Positions 12,967-21,916 of a DNA stretch of 34,089 bases are shown piece after piece (the stretch's first letter is position 1; each line of letters begins with the position of its first letter). The notes below the pieces were generated by a model. That model did no database searches, was not told where the DNA came from, and saw only the letters and a program-made list of their open reading frames with translations. The position numbers and the translations under genes were made by a program. The stretch comes from an uncultured Mycoplasmatota bacterium (GTDB lineage Bacteria; Bacillota_I; Bacilli_A; RF39; UBA660): contig USFF01000011.1 of assembly GCA_900553835.1 (NCBI GenBank), positions 1-34,089 on the forward strand, written 5' to 3'.

Positions 12967-14121
12967 ATGAATTTTACAGGAGTAAACTTAGACTTACAAG
13001 GTCTAATGAAAAGAACTTATGCTAATTTACTTTACAATTCTCAATTCTATAAAATGCTAGATAGAAGATGGTTTGAAGTCGGAAGAACTGGCACTCCAAT
13101 TATTGAGATTGTTAAGCAATTAGACACTACATTAAATGTAAGAAATAATGTAGAAATTGCACAAGGAGGAATTACGAACGAACTTGCTACTTACAATTCA
13201 GTAAAAGTTGACTTAACTGAATTACCTATGGACTATTCATTTAGAGTAAGCCCTATAGTAATGGGTAGTGGTATCGAAAGAGCAATTGAGGGACAAATCG
13301 AATTAAAAGAGGCTCAAATCTCTAGACAAATCGATGTATATGGCTTTAATAAATTAAATGCTGATATTACTGGACCTCAAGATGGTTCAATGGCTTATAC
13401 AGATGGTCAATGTACTAAATGGGCTCCATCTAATGGAACAGAAACTATTGAATTAATTAACGATTTAAAATCTAAATTATTCGATAGAAATATATATGAT
13501 GGATACCTATTAGGACTAAGTTCAAATGCATATGCTTACTTTATATCAAGTTTAACATCTATTCTTAAATATGAAACAAGAGCAGGTGTTGAGGGTGTTG
13601 ATATGGGACAAGTTGCTAGTGCTTATGGTGTTAGTGTATTCCAAATCAATAGTAATGTAATTGAAAAAGATAAAGATGGTAAAGATACAAATGTAGTTGG
13701 ATACTTTGCTAATGAAGTTGGTACAGTTGGTGATACATTCTGGAGTTCATTTGCTCAATACAATGGTAACTTCCCAGGATACCCTGGATACTTCGTTGTT
13801 GAAGGTAATGTAATGTTCGGTGCTAAAGTAGTTAGACCAGAAGCAGTAATTAAATTAGTTGAAAGTCTACCTATCGTATCTGCAGGTTCATTTGATGAGG
13901 GAACTCATGCACAAGAATATACTCAAACAACTCCATTCAGTGGTACTGATGTTGATAAGTTTGAAGCAGGTGGTTTACCAGCAGGATTAACACTTAACCC
14001 TACAACTGGTGCTATCACAGGTACACCTACTGAAGCAGGAGATTATCATGTTTCTGTATATGGTATTGATAAATATGGTAACTACTCTAATGCTTATAGT
14101 GGCGATATAGTAATTGCCTAA
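12967..14121 (+). CDS. Major capsid protein with C-terminal Ig-like domain
   Basis: A 384-aa HK97-fold-type capsid protein. Residues 1-300 carry the shell domain (opening MNFTGVNLDLQGLMKRTYA, with YGVSVFQINSNVI and PEAVIKLVESLP towards its end). Residues about 310-384 form an added Ig-like module of the He_PIG type, with LPAGLTLNPTTGAITGTP as its signature. This domain should project from the capsid surface and could bind glycans. A very strong ribosome site (AAAAGGAGGAAG) and richer use of common codons fit the most abundant protein. Confidence 0.9.
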   Translation: MNFTGVNLDLQGLMKRTYANLLYNSQFYKMLDRRWFEVGRTGTPIIEIVKQLDTTLNVRNNVEIAQGGITNELATYNSVKVDLTELPMDYSFRVSPIVMGSGIERAIEGQIELKEAQISRQIDVYGFNKLNADITGPQDGSMAYTDGQCTKWAPSNGTETIELINDLKSKLFDRNIYDGYLLGLSSNAYAYFISSLTSILKYETRAGVEGVDMGQVASAYGVSVFQINSNVIEKDKDGKDTNVVGYFANEVGTVGDTFWSSFAQYNGNFPGYPGYFVVEGNVMFGAKVVRPEAVIKLVESLPIVSAGSFDEGTHAQEYTQTTPFSGTDVDKFEAGGLPAGLTLNPTTGAITGTPTEAGDYHVSVYGIDKYGNYSNAYSGDIVIA

Positions 14122-14140
14122 ATAGAAATGAGGTGGGAAA

Positions 14141-14521
14141 ATGCAATTTTTCACAAAAGAGGAATTCGGTATTAAATATCCCGAGTACTCAAATGCTGAT
14201 ATTTCAACTTGGCAGATAGAAGCAGTAAGTGAGATGATTTTCTCACAAATAGGCTTAAGATATAGGGATGCTAGTTGGGATGCAATTGGTGTCCCTTTGC
14301 CTATTAAAAATGCTTCTATGGAACAAATGAGGTTCGTGTTAGAACACGATATCCCTTTTGTTGATTTTGATAAAGATATAAAGGCAGGCTCTATGAGTTC
14401 TCCTTTAAAGACTGATTATTCTACTCTAGCACTAAGAATACTTGCTAATAATGGATATCTATATAGAGGTACTCCTATGTCAAGTAATATGGCTCTTACT
14501 ATACCTTTTGGAGGCGAATAA
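14141..14521 (+). CDS. Head-tail adaptor (gp15/gp6-like connector)
   Basis: A 126-aa helical protein directly after the capsid gene, where the adaptor that docks under the portal is expected. It opens MQFFTKEEFGIKYPEYSNA, a pattern seen in such adaptors, with helices around EAVSEMIFSQIGLRY and MEQMRFVLEHDIPF. The next gene starts one base after the stop. Assigned mainly from position, size and overall pattern. Confidence 0.7.
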   Translation: MQFFTKEEFGIKYPEYSNADISTWQIEAVSEMIFSQIGLRYRDASWDAIGVPLPIKNASMEQMRFVLEHDIPFVDFDKDIKAGSMSSPLKTDYSTLALRILANNGYLYRGTPMSSNMALTIPFGGE

Positions 14522-14522
14522 T

Positions 14523-14843
14523 ATGTTTCTAATAAATGGTATGAAAGCAACATTAAGGCAATTTAATCGTGATAAAAATGATGAAGTGTTTGATGATACT
14601 AATTATAAAGAAATCACAATTAAATGTTGCCCCTATGATTGCGAAGGTGCTATAAGGTTCGGTATTTATACAGTACCTGAGGCTACTGGCTATTATCAAG
14701 TTGGAAGACTTGTTGATGTAAAAGTTGGAGACCAAATTATCTACTTAGGCAAGTATGCTGATAATAAAGTTCATACAGTGTTAAAGGTTCAAGATAGTTG
14801 GATATTTAATAGAGTAGAGAATAAGATTATAGTGGTTAAATAA
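14523..14843 (+). CDS. Head closure / minor capsid 1-type protein
   Basis: A 106-aa beta-rich protein with the layout of minor capsid 1 or stopper proteins: MFLINGMKATLRQFNRDK at the start, then ITIKCCPYDCEG and VGRLVDVKVGDQIIYLG. It is expected to close the neck under the adaptor. ATG 14523 follows GGAGGCGAATA; earlier in-frame starts lie within the adaptor gene and encode an implausible hydrophobic stretch. The stop overlaps the next start by one base. Confidence 0.7.
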   Translation: MFLINGMKATLRQFNRDKNDEVFDDTNYKEITIKCCPYDCEGAIRFGIYTVPEATGYYQVGRLVDVKVGDQIIYLGKYADNKVHTVLKVQDSWIFNRVENKIIVVK

Positions 14844-15193
14844 TGGCTAGAAAAGTTAAAGTAAATTGGTATCCTGGAGCAAAACAAAAGATAATGAATG
14901 CCCCAAATGTGATAACATATGCCATAGCCAGACAAACTCTCGATAGAACATTACCATATATTCCTAAAGATACAGGAAGAATGAGAAAGACTTCTATGGC
15001 TGCAGGAGTAAGAGGAACAGCAGGACATTATTATATTGGCTCGTACACCAAATATGCTAAATATGTGTGGGTTATGCCAAATAGTACGAATTGGTCTGAA
15101 CCAGGAACTTTTGGTAGATGGTATGCGAGAATATGGAAAAGGCAGGGAAAAAATATTACTGCTAGTTGTGTAGAAAGGAATAAACTTCAATGA
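14843..15193 (+). CDS. Neck / minor capsid 2-type protein (gp10-like)
   Basis: A 116-aa basic protein of the minor capsid 2 or HK97 gp10-like group. Features are an N-terminal helix (ARQTLDRTLPYIPKDTGRMR), then a beta hairpin with GHYYIGSYTKYAKYVW, and TFGRWYARIWKRQG towards the end. It functions in head-tail joining. The TGA stop overlaps the next ATG, continuing the chain of coupled neck genes. Confidence 0.75.
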   Translation: MARKVKVNWYPGAKQKIMNAPNVITYAIARQTLDRTLPYIPKDTGRMRKTSMAAGVRGTAGHYYIGSYTKYAKYVWVMPNSTNWSEPGTFGRWYARIWKRQGKNITASCVERNKLQ

Positions 15194-15639
15194 CACAAGA
15201 ATTATTAAAAAAGAAGCAATTAGTCTTAATTAAATATCTTCAAAATTTAGTAAGTAATTATACTACTGATAAATGGAAAATAAAGGCTGAATATTCAACA
15301 AATGATAACGATAGTAGAGTAATAGTAGTACAAGAACAAGATGGCCAAAGACAAGTATTTTATGGCGATATACTACCTTTATATAATTACTATATGGTTG
15401 ATATATATGGTCTTACAATTCAAGAATGTAAAGAGTTATCTTTATTGCTTGGAAATCTAATAGGAAAATCAGAAAGAATAGAAGTTGAAAATAAAGAAAC
15501 TAATAAATTGGAAAGGTGGCAAATTATATTTAGTCAATATGTTAATCCACAAGCAATAGAGTATATGGATATCAGAAGAGTTGGATATAATTCAACCTTA
15601 CAATGTATAGTTAATAAAATTTACGAAAAAGATTTATAG
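15190..15639 (+). CDS. Tail terminator / minor capsid 3-type protein
   Basis: A 149-aa alpha/beta protein in the slot of the tail terminator, between the gp10-like protein and the tail tube protein. It contains segments like QVFYGDILPLYNYYMVDIYG and LSLLLGNLIGKSER. Tail terminators form the ring that caps the tail tube and joins it to the head. Assigned by position and general pattern (minor capsid 3 family), not by a diagnostic motif. Confidence 0.65.
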   Translation: MTQELLKKKQLVLIKYLQNLVSNYTTDKWKIKAEYSTNDNDSRVIVVQEQDGQRQVFYGDILPLYNYYMVDIYGLTIQECKELSLLLGNLIGKSERIEVENKETNKLERWQIIFSQYVNPQAIEYMDIRRVGYNSTLQCIVNKIYEKDL

Positions 15640-15656
15640 AAAGGAAGTGTAAATTT

Positions 15657-16127
15657 ATGGAATTCTATGTAAATAATAGAGAGGTCATTAAAAATTTAAG
15701 TTTAAATACTGGTACAAGTGCAGTACCTGCATTTACTGCTATGTGTACTACTACTGAGGTTGGTTTAACCACTGACTTCGAGCAGCAAGATTGGTATGTA
15801 TTCTGTGATGCTATTCAAAGAAGCATAATCACAGGTGCAGCATTATCAATTGAAACTACTGTTAAAATTGACATGAATAATACTGCTATTCAAGGAATAT
15901 TAGGAAATATTCATACATTACTCAAAGATGGTACAGTAGCACAATTCAATAACCAATTAGTTCAATTTGAACTTTTAACTGGTGTTGAAGAAGGAGCATT
16001 AACTTATACTAAGTATAAAGTACCTTGTACTTTGAACTTTAGTGATTTAGGTGGTGCTGCCGAAGATAGTGGCGAGTTTGCTTTAACTATTGTTATAGTT
16101 GGAAAAGGCACAGTTGTAGAAGGATAA
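15657..16127 (+). CDS. Major tail (tube) protein
   Basis: A 156-aa protein with the beta-rich composition of tail tube subunits, many Thr, Val and Gly. It opens MEFYVNNREVIKNLSLNTG, with ALSIETTVKIDMNNTAIQG in the middle and FALTIVIVGKG at the end. It follows a good ribosome site (AAAGGAAGTG). A clear intrinsic terminator comes right after its stop, consistent with much higher expression than the tape measure gene downstream. Confidence 0.8.
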   Translation: MEFYVNNREVIKNLSLNTGTSAVPAFTAMCTTTEVGLTTDFEQQDWYVFCDAIQRSIITGAALSIETTVKIDMNNTAIQGILGNIHTLLKDGTVAQFNNQLVQFELLTGVEEGALTYTKYKVPCTLNFSDLGGAAEDSGEFALTIVIVGKGTVVEG

Positions 16128-16133
16128 ACCTAT

Positions 16134-16171
16134 AAGGGTTGGGTTAAAAGCCCAGCCCTTTATTTTATATA
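16134..16171 (+). terminator. Terminator / attenuator between tail tube and tape measure
   Basis: Stem 16134-16143 with 16151-16160, 10 bp with one T-G pair and six G-C pairs, loop TTAAAAG, followed by TTTATTTTAT. It lies in the slot where tail chaperone genes normally sit. As the tape measure gene has no visible promoter, the terminator probably leaks and lowers its expression. Confidence 0.8.
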
Positions 16172-16186
16172 AAAGGAGGTGGAACA

Positions 16187-18406
16187 ATGAAAGGTGGAAA
16201 TGTAATATTCGATTTCACTGCTGACACAAAAGATGTAGAAAAAAAAGTTTTGGGAATGTCTGATATAGTAAAAGGCAGCCTCATCTCAAAGGCTATAGCC
16301 AAAGGAATTGGAGTTATTAATGATAGCCTAGATGGTGCTATATCGAGAGTAGATATATTAAACAATTTTCCTAATGTTATGGGTAATTTAGGTATAGGAG
16401 CGGAAGAAAGTTCTGAAGCCATAGGAATGCTTAGCAAAAGTTTAACCGGCTTACCTACGACATTGGATAGTGCCGCAAGTGCAGTACAGAGATTTACTTC
16501 TAAAAATGGCGATGTAAAAAAATCGGCAAAGATGTTTATAGCAGTAAACAACGCCATATTAGCAGGCGGTGCAGGTACTGAAGCACAAGCAAGTGCTTTA
16601 GAGCAATTATCACAATCTTACTCTAAAGGCGTTATGGATATGGTAGAGTGGAGAAGTCTACAACAAGCTATGCCGGCACAATTAAAACAAGTCGCCACTG
16701 CGATGGGAATGACTACTGATGAATTAGGAGAGTTATTAAGAACAACTGATACTGCTCCTGCTACATTTGATACATTTATAGATACTATAATGCAATTAAA
16801 TGAGCAAGGATTAAATGGCTTTTCTTCGTTTGAAGAACAAGCAAGAGCATCAACAGGTGGTATCGCAACATCTATAACTAACCTAAAAACTGCAGTAACA
16901 AGAGGAGTGTCAAATGTAATTAATTCAATAAATCAAATGCTAGAGGATAATGGCTTGCCTAATTTCAGTGAAATCGTTCAAATTGTTTCTTCCAAAATTA
17001 GTGATGCGTTTTCAAAGATATCAACATTTATATCTAATATAGATTTATCGAAAGTTATTAATGGTTTCAATAAATTCAAAGATATTATCATTACTTTAAG
17101 TCCATTAATATTAGCCTTGGTTGCTGGAATTAAAACTTATAATGCTGTTATGAAAATAACTACTGCAGTTACAAAAGCACTTCAAGTGGCACAACTTTTA
17201 TTAAATGCTGCAATGAATTTAAATCCGGTTGGTTTAGTAATTGCAGGTATTGTGGCTCTTGTCGCTGGATTTACTCTTTTATGGAAAAAATCAGAAAAAT
17301 TTAGAAATTTCTGGATAGGACTATGGAATGGGTTAAAAAATATAGTTAATTCGGTAGTAGGTTTCATTAAAAAGAATTGGAAATCATTACTTTTAATACT
17401 AGTTAATCCATTTGTCGGAGCATTTAAATTGCTATATGATAATTGTGAGGGCTTTAGAAATTTTATTAATAATTTCGTTAAAGCGATAAAAGATTTCTTT
17501 GTTAATGCTTGGAATGGAATTAAAAATTTCTTTACAGAAACAATTCCTAGTTTTGTTCAGAGTATTATAGGGTGGCTTCAAGATTTACCATATAAAATTG
17601 GTTATCTATTAGGACAAATTATAGGGCATATCATATTGTTCTTTCAAAATGCATGGAAATTCATAACTGAAGATTTACCTCAAATGATAGTTGCTGCGAT
17701 TAATTGGGTTGCTTCATTACCAGGCAAGATATGGGAATGGTTGCAACAAGTATGGCAAAAGGTTATAGATTTAGGAACTTCTATATGGAATTGGATAACT
17801 ACCGATTTACCGCAGATAATAAATAATATCGTTAATTGGTTTGCTGAATTGCCTGGAAAAATATGGGCATGGTTAAAAGAAACTACAGTTAAGATAGGAA
17901 ATTGGCTTATTGAGGCAAAAGATAAAGCATGGGAAGGTGCTAAAGAAATATTCAATTCGATAGTAGATTGGTTCAAAAAACTGCCTGAAAATTTAAAAGA
18001 AATTGGTAAAAATTTAGTTGAAGGACTTTGGAATGGTATTAAAAATGCTAAGGATTGGGTATTAAAAAAGATAAAAGAATTTGGTAAAGGTATAACTGAT
18101 GGTATTAAAGATGTTCTAGGAATACACAGCCCATCAAAAGTAATGTTTGAAATTGGTGGTTATATGGATAAAGGCCTTATAAATGGTATTGAAAGTATGA
18201 GTGGAGAACTTCAAACTGCTTATGATGGTATGTTTGATTTATCTCCTAGCCTATATGGAAGTTCAAGTACTAATTTAAGTCCACAGGTTAATGTAGTAGT
18301 AAATAATAATATGGAACAAGACCCATTAGGACAAATGGTTAATAACATTAAAACATTCAGTGGTGGTTCTAAAAATGACTATAATTATGGAATGGGAGGA
18401 GCATAA
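16187..18406 (+). CDS. Tail tape measure protein
   Basis: A 739-aa protein, the longest gene. The N-terminal tape-measure domain (about 1-240) includes SDIVKGSLISKAIAKGIG and VEWRSLQQAMPAQLKQVATA. Hydrophobic helices follow at about 300-365 (for example PLILALVAGIKTYNAV and LVIAGIVALVAGFTLLW). Residues 365-640 hold a Trp-rich set of repeats, with LPGKIWEWLQ and LPGKIWAWLK among them. The end carries the common phage segment IHSPSKVMFEIGGYM. At about 1.5 Å per residue it predicts a tail near 110 nm, a siphovirus tail. It follows AAAAGGAGGTGG. Confidence 0.92.
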   Translation: MKGGNVIFDFTADTKDVEKKVLGMSDIVKGSLISKAIAKGIGVINDSLDGAISRVDILNNFPNVMGNLGIGAEESSEAIGMLSKSLTGLPTTLDSAASAVQRFTSKNGDVKKSAKMFIAVNNAILAGGAGTEAQASALEQLSQSYSKGVMDMVEWRSLQQAMPAQLKQVATAMGMTTDELGELLRTTDTAPATFDTFIDTIMQLNEQGLNGFSSFEEQARASTGGIATSITNLKTAVTRGVSNVINSINQMLEDNGLPNFSEIVQIVSSKISDAFSKISTFISNIDLSKVINGFNKFKDIIITLSPLILALVAGIKTYNAVMKITTAVTKALQVAQLLLNAAMNLNPVGLVIAGIVALVAGFTLLWKKSEKFRNFWIGLWNGLKNIVNSVVGFIKKNWKSLLLILVNPFVGAFKLLYDNCEGFRNFINNFVKAIKDFFVNAWNGIKNFFTETIPSFVQSIIGWLQDLPYKIGYLLGQIIGHIILFFQNAWKFITEDLPQMIVAAINWVASLPGKIWEWLQQVWQKVIDLGTSIWNWITTDLPQIINNIVNWFAELPGKIWAWLKETTVKIGNWLIEAKDKAWEGAKEIFNSIVDWFKKLPENLKEIGKNLVEGLWNGIKNAKDWVLKKIKEFGKGITDGIKDVLGIHSPSKVMFEIGGYMDKGLINGIESMSGELQTAYDGMFDLSPSLYGSSSTNLSPQVNVVVNNNMEQDPLGQMVNNIKTFSGGSKNDYNYGMGGA

Positions 18407-18407
18407 T

Positions 18408-19898
18408 ATGAGTAGATTAAAAATGTTAATAAACAATGAAGAAGTAGTTTGCAACAAAGAGTTTACAATAACAGAGGAAATGCTTACTACTTCCTCTACC
18501 ATTCTTAATAATTGCTATCCAAAAAGTTGGGAAAACGATAAAAATTATGTTTCAAGATTTTATTATCCTAAAGATTATTCTAAATGTAAGATATATAAAG
18601 ATGATGTACTTGTCTTTTGTGGAATAGTAAAAAACTCAGGGAACATAAGTCTTAACCCTAGATATCCTCACTTTTGTAGTTTACAAATATTAGATTTCAA
18701 GACTTTACTTAGTGAGGGCGAGACTTTGGACTTTGTTATAAGTAATAAGACTATATCCGAAGCAATAGAGATGGTAATAGATGCCATTAAAGACTATGGT
18801 TTTATATTAGGCAACATTAATATATTTGGTGCTGAAGATATAATTGGCGCTTATTCGACACAGAATAAGACTGCTTATGATGTCTTTCAATATTTAGCAG
18901 ATATAACAGGCTCTAAATGGTTTACAAGGCTTGTCGATGAAGATAAGGTTGCTATTGACTTCTATGACCCTACATTAATGACAAGAGGAAAGAATATTGA
19001 ATATAATGTTACTTGGTTTGAAGAAAATAATATAAATGACATATCTTTCAATTATGGAAGCAGAGATTATAGAAATAAACAAATTATGCAATCTGATGAA
19101 GTTTATGCTAGCATAGATTATACCGAAACATTAATAGCAAATGGATATGATACTAATTTCTTGACTACTTCTAATATAGGTAATGTAAGAAGTATAAGTG
19201 TTAATGGTGTATCTAAGACTTTTGCTACCAAATCAGATAAAGAAATAGGAATAGATGCAGATTTCTATTATACACCAGGAAAAAATCAAATAGAAAGTGA
19301 AGCGAGTTATTCGGCTGGTACTCAAATACAAGTAGTATATCAACCTCTTGTAAAAGGTAGACAAATAGTGTATAATAATGATGAAGTAGACAGAGTAGCA
19401 AATCAAATAGGAAGAAAAGGCGTTATAGCAAGATATGAGAATAGAAACGATGTTCTTTCAAGTGCAGAACTTGATAAAGTAGGGCAATCATATATTAAAT
19501 ACAAAGGTAGTGCAGAAGTTAATTTAAAAGTAGTAACTGATGATAAAGACATATATAACATAGGCCAAATAGTACACTTTGAAGCACCAATAGAAGACTT
19601 AACACAAGACTATATGGTAAAAAGAAAAGAAATAAAGGTAATAAATACAACAGACCAAGAAAAGATATTCTATACTTACGAATTATCAAGTTCGTTTAAT
19701 AGTGAAAGAGCAATAAATTGGTTTGATAATCAAAGAAATAAAGCAAGTGGAAATATTCAAGAGGGAGAAAGTATAACAAGAAATGTTGATATAGAGAATT
19801 CAGCAAATATCATATATAATAATTTAACTGTTAGTGAAATCACAGTTATTGGAGATAATATCTTAAATTGTACATTAAATGCACCATTTATAAGTTAG
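18408..19898 (+). CDS. Baseplate hub / tail-associated protein
   Basis: A 496-aa protein after the tape measure gene, in the slot of the baseplate hub (gp27/Tal-type). The front (VVCNKEFTITEEMLTTSS, then YYPKDYSKCKIYKDDVLVF) and middle (YSTQNKTAYDVFQYLADI then GSKWFTR) match a general hub pattern: beta barrels with an inserted region resembling LysM-linked hub proteins. There is no visible peptidase or lysozyme motif. ATG 18408 follows GGGAGGAGCATAAT; the longer frame starting at 18360 overlaps the tape measure gene. Confidence 0.7.
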   Translation: MSRLKMLINNEEVVCNKEFTITEEMLTTSSTILNNCYPKSWENDKNYVSRFYYPKDYSKCKIYKDDVLVFCGIVKNSGNISLNPRYPHFCSLQILDFKTLLSEGETLDFVISNKTISEAIEMVIDAIKDYGFILGNINIFGAEDIIGAYSTQNKTAYDVFQYLADITGSKWFTRLVDEDKVAIDFYDPTLMTRGKNIEYNVTWFEENNINDISFNYGSRDYRNKQIMQSDEVYASIDYTETLIANGYDTNFLTTSNIGNVRSISVNGVSKTFATKSDKEIGIDADFYYTPGKNQIESEASYSAGTQIQVVYQPLVKGRQIVYNNDEVDRVANQIGRKGVIARYENRNDVLSSAELDKVGQSYIKYKGSAEVNLKVVTDDKDIYNIGQIVHFEAPIEDLTQDYMVKRKEIKVINTTDQEKIFYTYELSSSFNSERAINWFDNQRNKASGNIQEGESITRNVDIENSANIIYNNLTVSEITVIGDNILNCTLNAPFIS

Positions 19899-19907
19899 GA
19901 GGTAAAT

Positions 19908-21821
19908 ATGACAGATGATTATAAAAAGAACATATTAGCATATTTATGTGGAAAAACAGAAAAACAAACAGGCTCCAACATTCCTCAATTCACAAATACT
20001 AAAGTCGAAGTAAACGACTTATATACGAATATAGCAAATGTAGTAGGAGAATATTTTTCAACTATAGGTGAAACTATTATTCGTGCAGTAGGATATGAAC
20101 AAGCATATAAAAGTAATTTAACCATCTTTTATGGATATTCACAGAATAATAGACATCCTAATATGTATGGTTGGTTAGCATTAGTTGATGATAATAGTAA
20201 TTTAATTCAAATTATAGATACTTATTCAAGTGGAGTAGTGATAGGTCGAATTGATGATTTAGGAATAGCAGAAGATGGAAGTATTTATCTTATAGAAAGA
20301 AGATATGATAATTCTAATATACTGAGAATAGTAACATTAAATAATATAGCAATAAAATCTCCAACTAGTGAAAATTATATTGCTAAAATAAAAAAGACAT
20401 ATCAAATAGCAAATAGAAGTGTTGCAGGTGATAATTACTTCTATCAAATAATAAAGAAACATCCAACAAAAAACTCGTTTTGTTGTGGTGGCTATAATTA
20501 TAATGGTGATGAGCCAGTCAATACAGTATTAGAACTAGTCGACCAAGGAACAGGAGAGCCTCAATTAACTCACTTTAATGCCACCATAAATATTAATATT
20601 AAAGACTTATGGAATAGTTGGGATAACGAAGATTATTTATATTTCAAGATGACAGGATTGGATTATTCTAATTATAATGAAACTTACATATTAACTAGAA
20701 GTGCTGATACTATTTCTTCAACAAATATAAATGTACCATTTATAACAAATGAAGGTTTCATACCAAGTGCTAATATGAAGATATTAGATAGCAACAATAT
20801 TTATTATTGCGGTTTCGAAATTAGTGAAACTGAGAATAAAAGAGTTTATGTTATCTATAAATTAAATGGAAATATTTATGAAAATATTTATTCACAAGAT
20901 GAAGATTATAAAGAATATGACAGAAATGAAGCAACTTATTCTAATTTAATCATAAATGATGGTGAATTATATTATAATGCAAGTATTTATGTAGCAAATA
21001 TCAGTAATTATAAAGTTCAATATGGAAGAATAGTTGATAAAAAAGTTTATTTAAATGAAGTTTACTTTTCTACATCTAATTTAATTTATGCTATCAATTC
21101 ATTGATTATAGTAAAGACATTTAATCTGTATAAATATATCTTTCAGTCGAAAGATACTTCTGTATCTAGTTTACAAATATACAATTTAAATAATTATAAT
21201 GGTTTAGAATATTCAGATATAAATAGTATGGTTCCTAATCAGGGCATCTTATATGATAGCCAAAACGAACCTATATTTGCAAGAAACTTATATAATAAGA
21301 CAATAACAGGAAGAACCACACAAAGTACTATAGAAGTACCAAATAACTATTTAAATGATAAAATTATAGCAAAAGAAAACTTATTGAGTGAAACTAATTC
21401 AATACTAATAAGCAATAATCAGACAATAACAAAAAATATATACGAAACATTAAATATAAACTTCATAAATACTGTGCAAATAAAGAATGATAATGAGATG
21501 ACTAACCCTATGCTTAACCCGATAGGAGCAAGCAGATTAAATAATAGTATATCAGAAACAACCGATTATGATAACACTAAAGCATTAAAAGTAAAAATTA
21601 ATTTTGCTGATAATACTAATTATATAATTCAATTAAAAGAAAATCAAGTTGACAAAATTAACGATACAAGTTATATGTATGACTTTGATATTTATGTATC
21701 AAAGGATATAACAAATATTCAAATAATAAGCAACGATGAAACAACAATTTATCAGACTATAACTTCAACATTTGAAGTAGGTAAATTCTATAATATCACT
21801 CAAATGGTTGAGATAGTATAA
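19908..21821 (+). CDS. Large tail-tip / baseplate protein, 637 aa
   Basis: Beta-rich, Asn- and Tyr-rich protein. Repeating blade-like segments (for example LGIAEDGSIYLIERRY, then NILRIVTLNN) suggest a beta-propeller in the middle of about residues 60-440. The last 150 residues include TTQSTIEVPNNYLNDKIIA and a C-terminal beta sandwich-like stretch. This fits a receptor-binding or upper baseplate protein. I do not recognise the family. It starts after TAGGAGGTAAAT, 9 nt after the hub gene. Confidence 0.6.
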   Translation: MTDDYKKNILAYLCGKTEKQTGSNIPQFTNTKVEVNDLYTNIANVVGEYFSTIGETIIRAVGYEQAYKSNLTIFYGYSQNNRHPNMYGWLALVDDNSNLIQIIDTYSSGVVIGRIDDLGIAEDGSIYLIERRYDNSNILRIVTLNNIAIKSPTSENYIAKIKKTYQIANRSVAGDNYFYQIIKKHPTKNSFCCGGYNYNGDEPVNTVLELVDQGTGEPQLTHFNATININIKDLWNSWDNEDYLYFKMTGLDYSNYNETYILTRSADTISSTNINVPFITNEGFIPSANMKILDSNNIYYCGFEISETENKRVYVIYKLNGNIYENIYSQDEDYKEYDRNEATYSNLIINDGELYYNASIYVANISNYKVQYGRIVDKKVYLNEVYFSTSNLIYAINSLIIVKTFNLYKYIFQSKDTSVSSLQIYNLNNYNGLEYSDINSMVPNQGILYDSQNEPIFARNLYNKTITGRTTQSTIEVPNNYLNDKIIAKENLLSETNSILISNNQTITKNIYETLNINFINTVQIKNDNEMTNPMLNPIGASRLNNSISETTDYDNTKALKVKINFADNTNYIIQLKENQVDKINDTSYMYDFDIYVSKDITNIQIISNDETTIYQTITSTFEVGKFYNITQMVEIV

Positions 21822-21835
21822 AGGAGGAAGATAAA

Positions 21836-21916
21836 ATGAAAAAAATAAACTATAAGTTAATGATGAAGGGGGGGGGTTATTATTTAATTAATACCTCACA
21901 GGGAGGTAACTTATGA
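21836..21916 (+). CDS. 26-codon leader peptide containing a nine-G tract
   Basis: A small frame after an excellent AAAGGAGGAAG site: MKKINYKLMMKGGGYYLINT and six more residues. Its TGA (21914-21916) overlaps the ATG of the fibre gene at 21913. The three Gly codons are a run of nine G at 21868-21876, in a genome where G runs are rare. One G more or fewer would stop the frame within a few codons (TAA near 21885-21890), uncoupling it from the fibre gene. It looks like a phase-variable coupling leader. The fibre gene also has its own site (GGGAGG at 21901), so the effect could be partial. Confidence 0.55.
   Translation: MKKINYKLMMKGGGYYLINTSQGGNL
21868..21876 (+). repeat. Poly-G tract (9 G), candidate slippage site
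   Basis: Nine consecutive G in a strongly AT-rich genome, inside a leader frame upstream of the fibre gene at 21913. Homopolymer G tracts of this length slip readily during replication. Confidence 0.7.
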
